Of a DNA stretch of 64,000 nt, positions 6,472-15,426 are shown piece by piece. This stretch comes from Mesonia hippocampi (lineage in GTDB: Bacteria > Bacteroidota > Bacteroidia > Flavobacteriales > Flavobacteriaceae): positions 62,001 through 126,000 of the forward strand of contig NZ_JACIFO010000003.1 in assembly GCF_014197445.1 (NCBI RefSeq). Direction: 5' to 3'. A program made the position numbers and the translations under genes. Under the pieces are notes generated by a model, which had not been told where the DNA came from, ran no database searches, and saw only the letters and a list, made by a program, of their open reading frames with translations. Position 1 is the first letter of the stretch; each line of letters opens with the position of its first letter.

Positions 6472-7089
6472 TTATTTTAATTCAAACAACTCCATGTGTA
6501 CAACGCAGCCTTTATTTAAATCATAGATAAATTTACCAACAACAGCATACGAATTATCTATAATTTCCCATTGTGAATGCCCCAATTTGCGTGTTTTAAT
6601 CAACGAAGTAGCAATGTTGGCTTTGGTAGTGTATACCGCCAATTCGGCTGCGCCTTTTTCTCGGGAATAGTAAATGGTTTTTAACGAGGAGATTTCTATC
6701 ATAGGGTCAATCCAAAGCAGTTGAGATAAAGGCACGTTTTCTTTTAAATCAAAATCTTTTAGGTTGTTGTTTATCTCGCTTACGTCAACTTTTTTATATT
6801 TTGTGGTATCAAACCTAAAATCGGGATTGTCTTTATAACTCGCTAAAATCTTTTCGCGGTGTTTTTTGATGTTAGCTTTATTTTTAGCAGTAAAATTATC
6901 TATGTATATTATTAAGCTATCTCTTTTATTAAAATCTAGCTTATAAACTTTCTCATCTTCATATTGTTCTAACACCATGTTTAAGCTAAAACGAAAGTTT
7001 TTTAACTCTCTTTCAAAACTATCTTCTTGTGCATTACTGTAAAGAAAAGAGAACAGGGATATTATAATAACGATGTTTATATTTTTCAT
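6472..7089 (-). CDS. Secreted protein of unknown function
   Basis: A 205-residue protein with a clear signal peptide (MKNINIVIIISLFSFLYSNAQ). The mature part is a charged N-terminal helical stretch (YEDEKVYKLDFNKRDSLIIYIDNFTAKNKANIKKHREKIL), then a beta-rich half with IYYSREKGAAELAVYTTKANIATSLIKTRKLGHSQWEIIDN. No motif I recognise. Its start overlaps the end of the DinB-like gene by four bases, so the two are co-transcribed, with the DinB-like gene first. Confidence 0.6.
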   Translation of the reverse strand: MKNINIVIIISLFSFLYSNAQEDSFERELKNFRFSLNMVLEQYEDEKVYKLDFNKRDSLIIYIDNFTAKNKANIKKHREKILASYKDNPDFRFDTTKYKKVDVSEINNNLKDFDLKENVPLSQLLWIDPMIEISSLKTIYYSREKGAAELAVYTTKANIATSLIKTRKLGHSQWEIIDNSYAVVGKFIYDLNKGCVVHMELFELK

Positions 7090-7589
7090 TGGTTATTTGG
7101 GCTATGGTTAATTTTAAATTTCTCTATTTGTCTGCGGTGTCTTAGTATATGTACAATTGCATGCTCAAATAATTGTTCTACATCATAACATTGTCCCCAC
7201 CTAACTTTAATCTTTTTATCGGGATTATTTTCGCATAATTCAAGGTTTGGATAATCTATAAACAGTTTTTCATTAAATGCAAACATTTCTTGTAATGCCC
7301 ATTTATATTCATTAGCTGTTAAGAGCTTTTTTTTATTCTTATAGTCTATTTTTTCACCCAACCATCTTCTAACTTCTATCGCATAGGTATAACCACTTTG
7401 CACAACATGGGTTAGTATGTTTTGGATAGATTTACAATCTTCATCATTCGTATTGATATCTCTAATTTCAACAAACTTATGCGGAGGAATATCACTAATG
7501 GTTTCTATAAGTTCCTTTATTGATTTTTCATACTCATCAAGCAAAGCCCCTATTGCGCCATTGTTTCTAAAATTCTTGTTTGGTTGCAT
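7086..7589 (-). CDS. DinB-like four-helix protein
   Basis: A 167-residue cytoplasmic protein with the DinB/YfiT layout: a first helix after the N-terminus (GALLDEYEKSIKELIETISDIP), a histidine in the second helix (SIQNILTHVVQSGYTYAIEVRRWLGE) and a closing helix with EHAIVHILRHRRQIEKF. The histidines in LTHVV, EHAIVH and LRHRR are where this superfamily places its metal ligands. Some members are bacillithiol-linked or metal-dependent thiol transferases, but the role is unknown here. Overlaps the following secreted-protein gene by four bases. Confidence 0.7.
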   Translation of the reverse strand: MQPNKNFRNNGAIGALLDEYEKSIKELIETISDIPPHKFVEIRDINTNDEDCKSIQNILTHVVQSGYTYAIEVRRWLGEKIDYKNKKKLLTANEYKWALQEMFAFNEKLFIDYPNLELCENNPDKKIKVRWGQCYDVEQLFEHAIVHILRHRRQIEKFKINHSPNNQ

Positions 7590-7645
7590 TATTTACTTTA
7601 GGGTTAACGTTTTATTTTCTAGTTAGTTTATAATGGCTCTCCTCT

Positions 7646-8074
7646 TTATATTCCTAATGTTATCTCGTGCTTTACTTTATGATATCTTAAAGCTGCTTTT
7701 ATACATTCTTTTAATTCCAACACTGGAATTTCTTGATTTATTTCAAAAACAATTGCCCGATTTCCTTCAAACTGAAGTGTATTACTAAACAGCCTCTTAA
7801 AGGTTGTTACCAACCTGCTTGTGCATTGAAAATATAAAGCATATTGATTGGGACTTTTCTCTTTCCAATCCATTCGTAAAGTACTTCCGTGTTTGGTTAC
7901 AAAACTAGGCTCTCCCCATTTAAGCGTTTCTGTTAGCCTAGTAACTTCTTCGGTTTCCCGGGCTGTTTCTATGACTAATTTGCGCAGGGAATCCATTTTT
8001 TCTTTTACAAAATCTGGGTATTTTGTAAAAACTGTTTCTACATTAGGATCTGTAATTACTTCTAGATTATTCAT
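7646..8074 (-). CDS. DUF1801 (YdhG-like) domain protein
   Basis: A 142-residue protein matching the DUF1801 family: VFTKYPDFVKEKMDSLRKLV at the front, the signature TETLKWGEPSFVTKHGSTLRMDWKEKSPNQYALYFQC in the middle and a helical end (LELKECIKAALRYHKVKH). The family has a small alpha/beta fold of unknown biochemical function. Stands alone between the DinB-like pair and the tRNA-Arg gene. A tandem 11-bp repeat lies just upstream of it (8122-8143). Confidence 0.75.
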   Translation of the reverse strand: MNNLEVITDPNVETVFTKYPDFVKEKMDSLRKLVIETARETEEVTRLTETLKWGEPSFVTKHGSTLRMDWKEKSPNQYALYFQCTSRLVTTFKRLFSNTLQFEGNRAIVFEINQEIPVLELKECIKAALRYHKVKHEITLGI

Positions 8075-8121
8075 TTTCCTTCTTTTTTAGCTTTATATGA
8101 AGAATACAAGGATATAGTAAA

Positions 8122-8143
8122 GATGTCGGACAAATGTCGGACA
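8122..8143. repeat. Two tandem copies of an 11-bp unit
   Basis: ATGTCGGACAA occurs twice back to back, followed by a partial third unit (ATCGG). It lies 48-69 bases upstream of the DUF1801 start, so an operator or a replication slip are both possible. Confidence 0.6.
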
Positions 8144-8207
8144 AATCGGATTAGTGGCATTTATTGAAACAATGAAACAAACAAATGATTATCAATGCAT
8201 TACAAAT

Positions 8208-8246
8208 AAAAAAGCCTCCAAAATCCAGAGATTAAGAAGGCTTTTT
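8208..8246 (-). terminator. Intrinsic terminator after tRNA-Arg
   Basis: AAAAAAGCCTCC at 8208-8219 pairs with the GAAGGCTTTTT arm at about 8236-8246. On the minus strand it follows directly after the tRNA 3' end and ends in a T-run. Confidence 0.75.
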
Positions 8247-8247
8247 G

Positions 8248-8321
8248 TGACCGCGGGAGGATTCGAACCCCCAACCCTCAGAGCCGAAATCTGATATTCT
8301 ATCCAGTTGAACTACGCGGCC
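8248..8321 (-). tRNA. tRNA-Arg (anticodon UCG)
   Basis: Minus-strand cloverleaf: acceptor GGCCGCG/CGCGGTC, anticodon stem TCAGA/TCTGA with loop TTTCGGC (anticodon TCG), and T arm GGGGGTTCGAATCCTCC. Discriminator A at 8248; the CCA is not encoded. Reads CGN arginine codons. Confidence 0.95.
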
Positions 8322-8334
8322 TATAAACTAATTA

Positions 8335-8781
8335 TTAGCTTAATTTTTGTTTAACTAAACTAGATATTGTTTTTCCGTCTGCTTTTCCTGCTAAAGTTTT
8401 AGTTGCCATGCCCATAATTTTCCCCATATCTTTCATACTGGTAGCCCCTGCAGTAGCAATTAGTTCCTCTATTACTTTAGCTACTTCTTCTTCAGATAAT
8501 TGTTCTGGTAGAAATTGTGCTATTATTTCAGCTTGCTTTTCTTCTGGTTCTGCCAAATCTACTCGATTCTGTTCTCTATAAATTTGAGCACTATCCTTAC
8601 GTTGTTTAACCAACTTCTGAACTAGTTTTATCCCGTCGTCTTCAGAGAATTCTGCATTACCGCCATTGGTTTTTTCTAATAATATAGCACTTTTAACGGC
8701 ACGTAATGCTTCTAAAGCTGCAGCATCTTTTGCTTTCATTGCTGCCTTCATTTGCGTCATTACTTCTTGCTCTAAACTCAT
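8335..8781 (-). CDS. yqeY: YqeY / GatB-YqeY domain protein
   Basis: A 148-residue all-helical protein of the YqeY family, which resembles the tail domain of the amidotransferase subunit GatB. Visible are the start MSLEQEVMTQMKAAMKAKDAAALEALRAVKSAI, the central EDDGIKLVQKLVKQRKDSAQIYREQNR and the end GKIMGMATKTLAGKADGKTISSLVKQKL with the family GxADG motif. It may be tRNA-linked; the exact role is unsettled. It follows ftsZ on the same strand, a pairing I recall from flavobacteria, but a strong terminator between them suggests separate transcription. Confidence 0.9.
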   Translation of the reverse strand: MSLEQEVMTQMKAAMKAKDAAALEALRAVKSAILLEKTNGGNAEFSEDDGIKLVQKLVKQRKDSAQIYREQNRVDLAEPEEKQAEIIAQFLPEQLSEEEVAKVIEELIATAGATSMKDMGKIMGMATKTLAGKADGKTISSLVKQKLS

Positions 8782-8811
8782 AATTTTATTTTTAAGGATA
8801 GCGAATATAGT

Positions 8812-8853
8812 AAAAAAACCCGAATTACTTTTAGTTTTAATTCGGGTTTTTTT
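8812..8853 (-). terminator. Terminator of the division and cell wall cluster
   Basis: Stem CCCGAATTA (8819-8827) / TAATTCGGG (8838-8846), flanked by A7 and T7, directly after the ftsZ stop on the minus strand. Confidence 0.9.
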
Positions 8854-8871
8854 ACTGTTTTTCTATTAGCA

Positions 8872-10890
8872 TTAATCTACATTGTCATGTAAAAATGAAT
8901 TGTTTGTACGGAAATTCATTTCGTTATTTTTATCAACACTCAATGTTGTTCTAGAAATACGTTCTTGCTCTTGAATACTATTTTTATTATCAATATTTAT
9001 TCCTGCACGTTTATAAGCAGGTTGCTTTTCTATATCCTCTAAGTTTTTAGTGTTTGTTCTAAACTTATAGTTAAAGTTTTTCATTTTTGCCCTACGCTCT
9101 GCAGCTCTCATGGCAATATCGCTAGAGATTGGCGTTTCTAAGGGGTTAATTTCCTCTTCTTGTTCTTCTACCTTCACCTCATTTTTTGGAATATTAATGG
9201 TTGAGGTTGTTGCTAATTTTGGTTCTGGAATATGTACTTGCTGAGGTGTTGCTTTATCCAGATTTTCCTCCAAATCTAAATAATCGTCAAGGTTATAACG
9301 TGTTTCTCCTTTGGTGTTGGTTTCTGGCTGAGTAGTTAAACTAGCCGTAGGTGTTGTTCCGTTATCTCCCTCGTCTGTAAGAGTATATGTTTTTTTAACT
9401 GCCGATTGGGTTGGTACTGCTTTTACGTCTGTTTTTGCTGTATTTTCTAAAGTTTCATTTCCAGAGGTTTCTGATGTGTTTTCGGTGGTATTGATAGGAA
9501 AATCAAAAACAAACATCCCTTGTTGTTCTGGTTCTTCTGGTAATACTTCTTCAGGGTTGTTTACTTCTATATCATGAATAGGAGATGTACGATCTACAAT
9601 AATAAAATCGTCATCAATCTCATCCATTATAGGCTGTTGTACTTCTTGTTGTGGTATTTCTGCTACAGGCTGAGATGGTGTGGTTACCGCTTTGGTTAAA
9701 TCTTCTTTAAAAGGGATTTCATTAGCAACAGCTTCTTCCTCTTCATCTAATAATGTGTGTACTACTTTTTCTTCCGATAAGGGTTTATCTATCGAAGGGG
9801 TTTCTAAAGGCTGTTGTGTTTTTTTGGTTAAATCGTGTACTGCTTTTTGTTCATCCTCTAGCGTATGGATAATTTTTTTTGTCTCTGTATTGGTAATTTC
9901 ATCCTGTTGCTCTGAGTTAAAACCTGTAGCAATTACAGTTACTGAGATTGCTTCTTCTAGGCTATCGTCTTCTCCTACCCCCATAATAATGTTGGCACTA
10001 TTTCCTGCTTCGGTTTGAATAAGGTCGTTGATTTCTCCTATTTCATCTATAGTAATTTCCTGTCTGCCTGAAACAATAAGCAATAATACATTCTGGGCAC
10101 CTCTAATTTTATTATCGTTTAATAATGGAGAATCTAAAGCTTTTGTTATAGCTTCTTGCGCACGGTTACTTCCTGTTGCTGTTGCCGACCCCATAATGGC
10201 AGTTCCGCTATCGCTTAATACCGTTTTGGCATCGCGTAAATCTATATTTTGTGTATAGTGATGGGTAATAACTTCTGCTATTCCTCGAGAGGCGGTTGCT
10301 AAAACTTCATCTGCTTTAGAGAAACCAGCTTTAAAGCCAAGGTTTCCATACACTTCTCTTAATTTATTATTATTGATAACGATAAGCGAATCTACATTTG
10401 CACGTAATTTTTCTACTCCTAGTTGTGCTTGTTCATTACGCATTCTTCCTTCAAACTGAAAAGGGATAGTTACAATACCTACGGTAAGAATATCCATTTC
10501 TTTTGCTTGCTTTGCAATAATTGGAGCTGCACCAGTACCTGTACCGCCTCCCATTCCTGCAGTAATAAATACCATTTTAGTATTGGTATTTAGCATGGTT
10601 TTTAGGTCTTCAAAACTTTCTAAGGCTGCTTGCTCTCCTATTTCTGGGTTTGCTCCTGCTCCCAAACCTTCGGTTAGGTTAACTCCTAATTGAAGTTTGG
10701 TTGGTACAGGGCTGTTTTCTAAAGCTTGTGAATCTGTATTACAAACTACAAAGTCTACTCCTTTTATGCCTTGTTTAAACATGTGATTAATGGCATTGGA
10801 GCCTCCTCCTCCCACACCTATTACTTTAATTACATTGGACTGGTTTTTAGGAAGATCGAAAGAAATATCAAATTCGTTGCTATTATTCAT
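8872..10890 (-). CDS. ftsZ: Cell division GTPase FtsZ with long C-terminal extension
   Basis: 672 residues, nearly twice the ~380 of E. coli FtsZ. The tubulin-like GTPase core covers about residues 18-330: IKVIGVGGGGSNAINHM near the start, the tubulin signature GGGTGTG at 114-120, and the catalytic T7 loop NIDLRD with the acidic residues that complete the active site across subunits. Residues ~340-610 are a low-complexity linker rich in E, T, P and Q, likely disordered. A conserved-looking peptide EKQPAYKRAGI near 630 is a candidate for the C-terminal anchor, followed by ~40 further residues. It builds the Z-ring. Last gene of the dcw cluster, 25 bases after ftsA. Confidence 0.97.
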   Translation of the reverse strand: MNNSNEFDISFDLPKNQSNVIKVIGVGGGGSNAINHMFKQGIKGVDFVVCNTDSQALENSPVPTKLQLGVNLTEGLGAGANPEIGEQAALESFEDLKTMLNTNTKMVFITAGMGGGTGTGAAPIIAKQAKEMDILTVGIVTIPFQFEGRMRNEQAQLGVEKLRANVDSLIVINNNKLREVYGNLGFKAGFSKADEVLATASRGIAEVITHHYTQNIDLRDAKTVLSDSGTAIMGSATATGSNRAQEAITKALDSPLLNDNKIRGAQNVLLLIVSGRQEITIDEIGEINDLIQTEAGNSANIIMGVGEDDSLEEAISVTVIATGFNSEQQDEITNTETKKIIHTLEDEQKAVHDLTKKTQQPLETPSIDKPLSEEKVVHTLLDEEEEAVANEIPFKEDLTKAVTTPSQPVAEIPQQEVQQPIMDEIDDDFIIVDRTSPIHDIEVNNPEEVLPEEPEQQGMFVFDFPINTTENTSETSGNETLENTAKTDVKAVPTQSAVKKTYTLTDEGDNGTTPTASLTTQPETNTKGETRYNLDDYLDLEENLDKATPQQVHIPEPKLATTSTINIPKNEVKVEEQEEEINPLETPISSDIAMRAAERRAKMKNFNYKFRTNTKNLEDIEKQPAYKRAGINIDNKNSIQEQERISRTTLSVDKNNEMNFRTNNSFLHDNVD

Positions 10891-10915
10891 AATGCTTATC
10901 TTTTCGTTAGCTGTA

Positions 10916-12268
10916 TTATTCTGCGTTGTCTAAGAAATCTTTAAATTTATCGAAAAACTTTTCCATAAAGTTTTTCGATTTCATTTTTTGTTCTTCTACA
11001 ACCTTATCTTGGTTAGGTTCTTCTTCTATTTGGGTATTTTCTGCTTCAGTGTCTGCTTCTAAAGGCTGTTTTTCTGTAACTACTGGTGCATGTAATTGTT
11101 GTCTTTTTTTACGTTCTAAGCTATTAAGCACCAAACCTACTGCAGTGGCATAAATAGGGCTTGTAGCTTCGCTTGCGCTATCTCCAGCTAGATGCTCGTT
11201 AGGGTAACCTATACGGGTATCCATTCCTGTAATGTATTCTACAAGCTGCTTTAGGTGTTTCAAGTTTGCTCCGCCTCCCGTAATAACAATACCTGCGATT
11301 AGCTTTTTCTTTTGCTCTTCGTATCCGTAGTTTTTAATCTCTACAAATACTTGTTCTATAATTTCTACCACACGGTAGTGAATTATTTTAGATAGGTTTT
11401 TAAGGGTGATTTCTTTAGGTTCTCTGCCTCGTAATCCAGGGATGGAGACAATCTCATTATCTTTATTTTCTCCTGGCCAAGCAGAACCAAATTTCACCTT
11501 CAATAATTCGGCTTGTTTTTCTATAATAGAGCATCCTTCTTTAATGTCTTCGGTAATTACATTCCCACCAAAAGGAATCACTGCAGTATGACGGATGAGT
11601 CCGTCTTTAAAAATGGCTAAATCTGTTGTACCTCCTCCTATATCTACAAGGGCTACTCCAGCTTCTTTCTCTTCTTGACTTAATACTGCATTGGCTGAAG
11701 CTAAAGGTTCTAAAGTGATGCCTGAAAGTTCTAATCCTGCATTTTTTACACAACGTCCAATATTTCTTATCGAAGATATTTGCCCCACTACTACATGGAA
11801 ATTAGCTTCCAACCTACCTCCATACATCCCGATTGGTTCAGAGATTTCTGCTTGCCCATCTACTTTAAATTCTTGTGGTAAAACATGAATTATCTCTTCT
11901 CCTGGAAGCATTACAAGTTTGTGTACTTGGTTGCAAAGGGTGTCAATATCCTCATCATCTATTACCTTATCTGCATTATCTCTGGTAATGTAATCGCTAT
12001 GTTGTAAGCTTCTAATATGTTGTCCTGCTATACCTACTACCACATCCTGAACTTTAACGCCAGCTTCGGCTTCGGCTTGTTGTACTGCTTGTTGGATAGA
12101 CTGAATGGTTTGGGTAATGTTATTTACAACACCACGGTGTACGCCTAGGCTTTTAGACCTACCAATGCCTAATATTTCTACTTTTCCGTATTCGTTGTAA
12201 CGACCAATCATAACAACAATTTTTGTTGTCCCGATGTCTAATCCTACAGCAATATCTTTATTTTCCAT
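10916..12268 (-). CDS. ftsA: Cell division protein FtsA
   Basis: 450-residue actin-fold ATPase that anchors FtsZ to the membrane. Phosphate-1 loop VGLDIGTTKIVVMIG near the N-terminus, the phosphate-2 DIGGGTTDLAIF in the middle and the adenosine motif IVITGGGANLKHL in the second half. A variable ~60-residue acidic tail ends in an amphipathic helix (MEKFFDKFKDFLDN), the expected membrane-targeting segment. Lies between ftsQ and ftsZ in the usual order. Confidence 0.97.
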   Translation of the reverse strand: MENKDIAVGLDIGTTKIVVMIGRYNEYGKVEILGIGRSKSLGVHRGVVNNITQTIQSIQQAVQQAEAEAGVKVQDVVVGIAGQHIRSLQHSDYITRDNADKVIDDEDIDTLCNQVHKLVMLPGEEIIHVLPQEFKVDGQAEISEPIGMYGGRLEANFHVVVGQISSIRNIGRCVKNAGLELSGITLEPLASANAVLSQEEKEAGVALVDIGGGTTDLAIFKDGLIRHTAVIPFGGNVITEDIKEGCSIIEKQAELLKVKFGSAWPGENKDNEIVSIPGLRGREPKEITLKNLSKIIHYRVVEIIEQVFVEIKNYGYEEQKKKLIAGIVITGGGANLKHLKQLVEYITGMDTRIGYPNEHLAGDSASEATSPIYATAVGLVLNSLERKKRQQLHAPVVTEKQPLEADTEAENTQIEEEPNQDKVVEEQKMKSKNFMEKFFDKFKDFLDNAE

Positions 12269-12276
12269 AATCTATA

Positions 12277-12996
12277 TTATCCGTTTTTAACACAAACCAC
12301 CTGGTTATCAAACTTCAGGGAAATACTTTTATAGTTTTCCAATACTTCTTCTTGTAAAGCTTTTTTATAAAAAGCTTTTAAATTATTTATTTTAAGGTCT
12401 AATTTTTCTACTTCGCCTAATTCTACGTCTGCTGTTAGCCTTCTTAATTTCATTTTATAGCCTTTATTTTTTTGCTTTTCTATAGCTACAACATGTTTTT
12501 TTAAAAATTCATCTGAAGCTATTCGCTGTAATAAAGGGTATATTTTATCAATATCTTCTTTATTTATACCTGCAACTACAGGCACTCTTGCGGAATAATT
12601 TATAGAAAGAGGCATTTCTAAGCCGTCTGTATCTATATAATAATTTTTTTCTGCAAATACTCTAGCTAAAGGTTCTCTTTGTGTAATAATAGCGCCTAAT
12701 GTTCCTGTAGGCTCTAAATATACTTCTGCGCCCTTCAACATTGGGTGACTTAATAAACTCTGTTCCAGCCTATTCAAATCTAAACTTTCTTTTGTTTGAT
12801 TTTGCAAACTATCTGGATTTACTATCAACAAGTTATCAACGGTTTTTTCTGTAATAAACCGTTGGGCATCATTGGTATAAATAACGTTTATCTTCTCTAA
12901 TTTCCTTGCTGAATTTCGTTGTGCCGAAAACCCATAGGAGAACACAAGAACTGCAAATAACGCAAAGGTTTTTATGTGATTCCAATTAATTTTCAT
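12277..12996 (-). CDS. ftsQ: Cell division protein FtsQ
   Basis: 239-residue protein with one N-terminal hydrophobic segment (FALFAVLVFSYGFS) and a periplasmic part. A POTRA-like region carries the LEKINVIYTNDAQRFITEKTV stretch and LEQSLLSHPMLKGAEVYLEPTGTLGAIITQREPLARVF, the latter matching FtsQ proteins, which link the Z-ring to the septal wall enzymes. The start overlaps the end of murC by 11 bases. Sequence conservation of FtsQ is low across Bacteroidota, but the position between murC and ftsA settles it. Confidence 0.92.
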   Translation of the reverse strand: MKINWNHIKTFALFAVLVFSYGFSAQRNSARKLEKINVIYTNDAQRFITEKTVDNLLIVNPDSLQNQTKESLDLNRLEQSLLSHPMLKGAEVYLEPTGTLGAIITQREPLARVFAEKNYYIDTDGLEMPLSINYSARVPVVAGINKEDIDKIYPLLQRIASDEFLKKHVVAIEKQKNKGYKMKLRRLTADVELGEVEKLDLKINNLKAFYKKALQEEVLENYKSISLKFDNQVVCVKNG

Positions 12997-14335
12997 GCTT
13001 TAACGCTGCTTTAATATTTACAACTTCTTTTCCAATATCTCCTGCGCCCATTACTACAATAACCTCTGCCGTAGTTTGGGCTGCGATTATAGGCAATTTA
13101 GATTTGTTTACCAACTGCTTTTTTGTGTTTATTTTTTCCAACAACATTGCTGCATTTACGCCTTCTATAGGTTTTTCGCGAGCGGGATATATGGGTAATA
13201 ATACAACTTGATTAAACGCGGACAAACTCGCTGAAAATTCTTTTGAAAAATCGCGTGTTCTGGAATATAAATGGGGCTGAAATATCGCTAAGGTCTCTTT
13301 TCCTGGATACATCTCTTTTACCGCTTGAGCTACCGCTTTTATCTCGGTTGGGTGATGTGCATAATCTTCTATTAGAACTTTTGGTGTTTTTAAGTGGTAT
13401 GTAAAGCGCCTGTCTACCCCTGTAAAAGATTTAAGCGCTTGCTTTAACATCTCTGGGGAAGCCCCAAAAGTTAATGCCATTGCCATTGCCATGGATGCAT
13501 TTGTTAAATTATAACGCCCCGGAAGCGAAAATTCTAACTTCTCTAAATATACTTTAGGGGTTTCTAGATCGAAAATATAATTTCCGTTTTTTATACTTAC
13601 ATTTTTTATATGATAGGCTGAGCCTTCAGTAAAGCCTATTTTATTTCCTTCAAAATCTACTCCTTCGGTTACAAATACATTTGCTAAATCTGGCACTTTG
13701 CGCATAAATTCAGAAAATGCATGTTGTAAATGTTTACTTTCTTGATAAATATCTAAATGATCATCGTCTGTAGAGGTGATGCCTACATAATCTGGTGAGA
13801 GTTGTAAAAAGGACCTATCGTATTCATCGGCCTCTACCACCATAACATCATTTCCGTCACCGATGTAATTGCTTTGATAATTTTCACTTATTCCGCCTAA
13901 AAAAGCAGTAATTTTATACCCCGATTGTTTTAATAAATGTGCTAAAATTGCCGTGGTGGTGGTTTTACCGTGCGTACCTGCAATGGCAAGTGTTGGCAAA
14001 TTGCTACTTATCATCCCTAAAACTTCGGCTCGTTTTTTGATTAAAAAGTGTTGCTCTTTAAAATATTGCCATTGCTCGTTTGTCTCGCTAATGGCAGGAG
14101 TATATACAACTAACGTATTTTCGGCATTTAAAAAGGTTTTTGGAATTGCTTTCGAAGAAATATCGTAGCTTAATAAAACACCTTCTTCTGCCAAGCTTTG
14201 AGTTATTTTAGTTTCTTCTCTATCGTAACCGCCCACTGTTTTTCCTTGCTTTTTAAAATAGCGTGCTAAGGCACTCATCCCAATACCTCCGATGCCTATA
14301 AAATAGATATGTGTTATGTATTTAAATGCCTGCAT
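12986..14335 (-). CDS. murC: UDP-N-acetylmuramate--L-alanine ligase
   Basis: 449 residues. The N-terminal Rossmann part reads IYFIGIGGIGMSALARYFKKQGKTVGGYD, the P-loop is GTHGKTTTTAILAHLL, and the central domain has the EADEYDRSFLQLSP and HLDIY motifs of Mur ligases. The C-terminal domain carries LIEDYAHHPTEIKAV. Adds L-Ala to UDP-MurNAc in the cytoplasm. Overlaps murG by one base and ftsQ by 11, tight operon spacing. Confidence 0.97.
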   Translation of the reverse strand: MQAFKYITHIYFIGIGGIGMSALARYFKKQGKTVGGYDREETKITQSLAEEGVLLSYDISSKAIPKTFLNAENTLVVYTPAISETNEQWQYFKEQHFLIKKRAEVLGMISSNLPTLAIAGTHGKTTTTAILAHLLKQSGYKITAFLGGISENYQSNYIGDGNDVMVVEADEYDRSFLQLSPDYVGITSTDDDHLDIYQESKHLQHAFSEFMRKVPDLANVFVTEGVDFEGNKIGFTEGSAYHIKNVSIKNGNYIFDLETPKVYLEKLEFSLPGRYNLTNASMAMAMALTFGASPEMLKQALKSFTGVDRRFTYHLKTPKVLIEDYAHHPTEIKAVAQAVKEMYPGKETLAIFQPHLYSRTRDFSKEFSASLSAFNQVVLLPIYPAREKPIEGVNAAMLLEKINTKKQLVNKSKLPIIAAQTTAEVIVVMGAGDIGKEVVNIKAALKHEN

Positions 14336-15426
14336 TACTTTTTTAATAGTTTTTCTATGTGGTCTACGATTACTTTTGTTGCCTTTGGTTTAGCTAAATG
14401 TTTTAAATTCTCACTTAAGGCTTTTTGTTTTGTCGGATCATTTAATAATGCTGTAAGTTGATTACAAAAATCTTCTTCTAAACTTTCCTCTCGGATGCAT
14501 ATTGCTGCATTATTTTCTACCATAGCCATCGCATTTTTAGTTTGATGATCTTCTGCAACATTGGGTGATGGTATAAAAACAACTGGTTTCCCAACTATGG
14601 CCAACTCTGAAACGGTTCCTGCACCTGCTCTTGAAATTATAATATCTGCCGCCGCATAAGCTAAGTCCATTTCGTTTAGGAACTCAAAAACTCTTATGTT
14701 CTCGCTGTTATATTTTTTGTATTCGTCGTAATACAGCTTTCCTGTTTGCCATATTAGCTGAATATCTTTTGTTTTAAAATAAGCTATCTGCTTGGCTATT
14801 TCCTGATTAATTCTTCTTGCACCTAAACTACCTCCTAAAATTAAAATGATTTGTTTTTCTGGGGTTAGTTTAAAAACCTGTTTTGCTTTATCTGTTTTCC
14901 CTGAAATCTCCAACAAATCTTGACGTACAGGATTTCCTGTAAATACTATTTTTTCTTTTGGGAAATAACGCTCCATTCCCTTATAGGCTACACAAATAAC
15001 ATCTGCCTTATCGGCAAGCCACTTGTTTGTTATGCCTGCGTAAGAATTTTGCTCCTGTAACAACGTAGGAATTTTTTTTGCATTAGCCATTTTTAATAAC
15101 GGACCACTTGCAAAACCTCCTGTACCAATTACCACATCTGGTTTAAACTGATTGAGTATTTTTCTTGATTTTAAAAGACTTGATAACAGTTTAAAAGGAA
15201 AAGCCAAATTATCTAAACTCAATTTCCGTTGAATCCCGCTTATCCACAAACCTTTTATAGGATAACCTGCTTGTGGAACTTTTTGCATCTCCATACGATT
15301 TTCAGCTCCTACAAACAGAAATTCGGCTGTTGGAAAACGACGTTTAAGCTCGTTTGCAATAGCTATGGCAGGATAAATATGTCCTCCTGTTCCTCCTCCT
15401 GATAATATAAACTTTGGTTTTTTCAT
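14335..15426 (-). CDS. murG: UDP-GlcNAc:lipid I N-acetylglucosaminyltransferase
   Basis: 363-residue GT28 glycosyltransferase that makes lipid II at the inner face of the membrane. N-terminal glycine-rich loop [35 protein letters not shown], and C-terminal [12 protein letters not shown] and the donor-binding [28 protein letters not shown]. Overlaps ftsW by four bases (ATGA). Confidence 0.97.
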   Translation of the reverse strand: MKKPKFILSGGGTGGHIYPAIAIANELKRRFPTAEFLFVGAENRMEMQKVPQAGYPIKGLWISGIQRKLSLDNLAFPFKLLSSLLKSRKILNQFKPDVVIGTGGFASGPLLKMANAKKIPTLLQEQNSYAGITNKWLADKADVICVAYKGMERYFPKEKIVFTGNPVRQDLLEISGKTDKAKQVFKLTPEKQIILILGGSLGARRINQEIAKQIAYFKTKDIQLIWQTGKLYYDEYKKYNSENIRVFEFLNEMDLAYAAADIIISRAGAGTVSELAIVGKPVVFIPSPNVAEDHQTKNAMAMVENNAAICIREESLEEDFCNQLTALLNDPTKQKALSENLKHLAKPKATKVIVDHIEKLLKK

